In this document: piece by piece, positions 6,320-6,356 of the stretch
Layout of the letters: each line of letters starts with the position of its first letter
Position numbering within the stretch: the first letter of the stretch is position 1
Source: an uncultured Oscillospiraceae bacterium
GTDB taxonomy: Bacteria; Bacillota; Clostridia; Oscillospirales; Acutalibacteraceae
Assembly: GCA_900546735.1 (NCBI GenBank)
Contig: URDW01000121.1
Span: 1 to 6,356 of the forward strand
DNA: 6,356 nucleotides
Direction: 5' to 3'
Translations under genes and position numbers: made by a program
Notes under the pieces: generated by a model
The model's database searches: none
What the model saw: the letters and a program-made list of their open reading frames with translations, nothing else
What the model was told of the DNA's origin: nothing

Positions 6320-6345
6320 ACAAAGTGGCTTTCTATATATATAAT
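6317..6345 (+). promoter_or_regulatory. Perfect-consensus sigma-70/sigma-A promoter at contig end
   Basis: TTGACA (6317-6322), a 17-nt spacer, and TATAAT (6340-6345): both boxes match the consensus completely at optimal spacing. The spacer ends in a TATATATA run, and the T-tract of the preceding terminator gives AT-rich DNA upstream like an UP element. Transcription would begin near 6352, beyond the genomic end of the contig, so the driven gene is not visible. Such strength suits a stable RNA operon (rRNA or tRNA) or a highly expressed gene, but this is inference. Confidence 0.85.
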
Positions 6346-6347
6346 AC

Positions 6348-6356
6348 CTGTCTCTT
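6348..6356 (-). other. Probable residual Nextera adapter at contig end (artefact)
   Basis: The last nine bases, CTGTCTCTT, equal the first nine bases of the reverse-complemented Tn5 mosaic end. Since the other end of the contig carries the full adapter in the opposite orientation, this is most simply another untrimmed fragment rather than genome. Nine bases alone could be chance, but not likely at the very last position. Confidence 0.85.

Noticed and set aside
1..6356. Adapter matches at both ends read as terminal inverted repeats of a mobile element
   Set aside because: The sequence is the synthetic Nextera adapter including its non-transposon tail and index; there is no transposase gene and the genes inside are housekeeping.

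Overview
The window is a short assembled contig, almost certainly from a low-GC Gram-positive bacterium of the class Clostridia and most likely an uncultured Oscillospiraceae/Ruminococcaceae-type gut or anaerobic lineage. This rests on the gene set (MtaB, DacF-like carboxypeptidase, Bacillus-type Pgi, a GHL10 lipoprotein, a small clostridial P-loop protein), strong Shine-Dalgarno sites and consensus sigma-A promoters. The lineage is inferred from family resemblance, not from a marker search. Both ends are sequencing-library artefacts. Bases 1-40 are a Nextera/Tn5 adapter plus index bases, and the last nine bases match the start of the same adapter in reverse. Genomic sequence therefore runs from about 41 to 6347.

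Layout from left to right: a minus-strand two-gene unit (98-aa zinc-ribbon protein, then a DUF1294 membrane protein starting at TTG, overlapping by 8 nt and cut by the contig start) is divergent from a plus-strand GHL10-family lipoprotein gene. That gene converges on minus-strand mtaB, and the two overlap tail-to-tail by 39 bp. Divergent from mtaB is a D-Ala-D-Ala carboxypeptidase, followed on the plus strand by pgi (glucose-6-phosphate isomerase) and a 138-aa P-loop NTPase of unknown role. A clear intrinsic terminator closes the plus-strand run. Immediately after it lies a perfect-consensus sigma-70/sigma-A promoter (TTGACA-17-TATAAT) whose gene is lost at the contig end.

Functionally this is core housekeeping: cell-wall maturation (carboxypeptidase, possibly the GHL10 lipoprotein), tRNA modification (MtaB, ms2t6A37) and central sugar metabolism (Pgi), mixed with three small proteins of unknown role. 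The genes appear mostly independently promoted rather than forming one pathway. I see no mobile element, CRISPR array, RNA gene, phage gene or defence cassette, and no convincing new biological system. The points most worth a second look are the adapter-bearing ends, the orphan consensus promoter, the poorly characterised small proteins, and the compact gene junctions.
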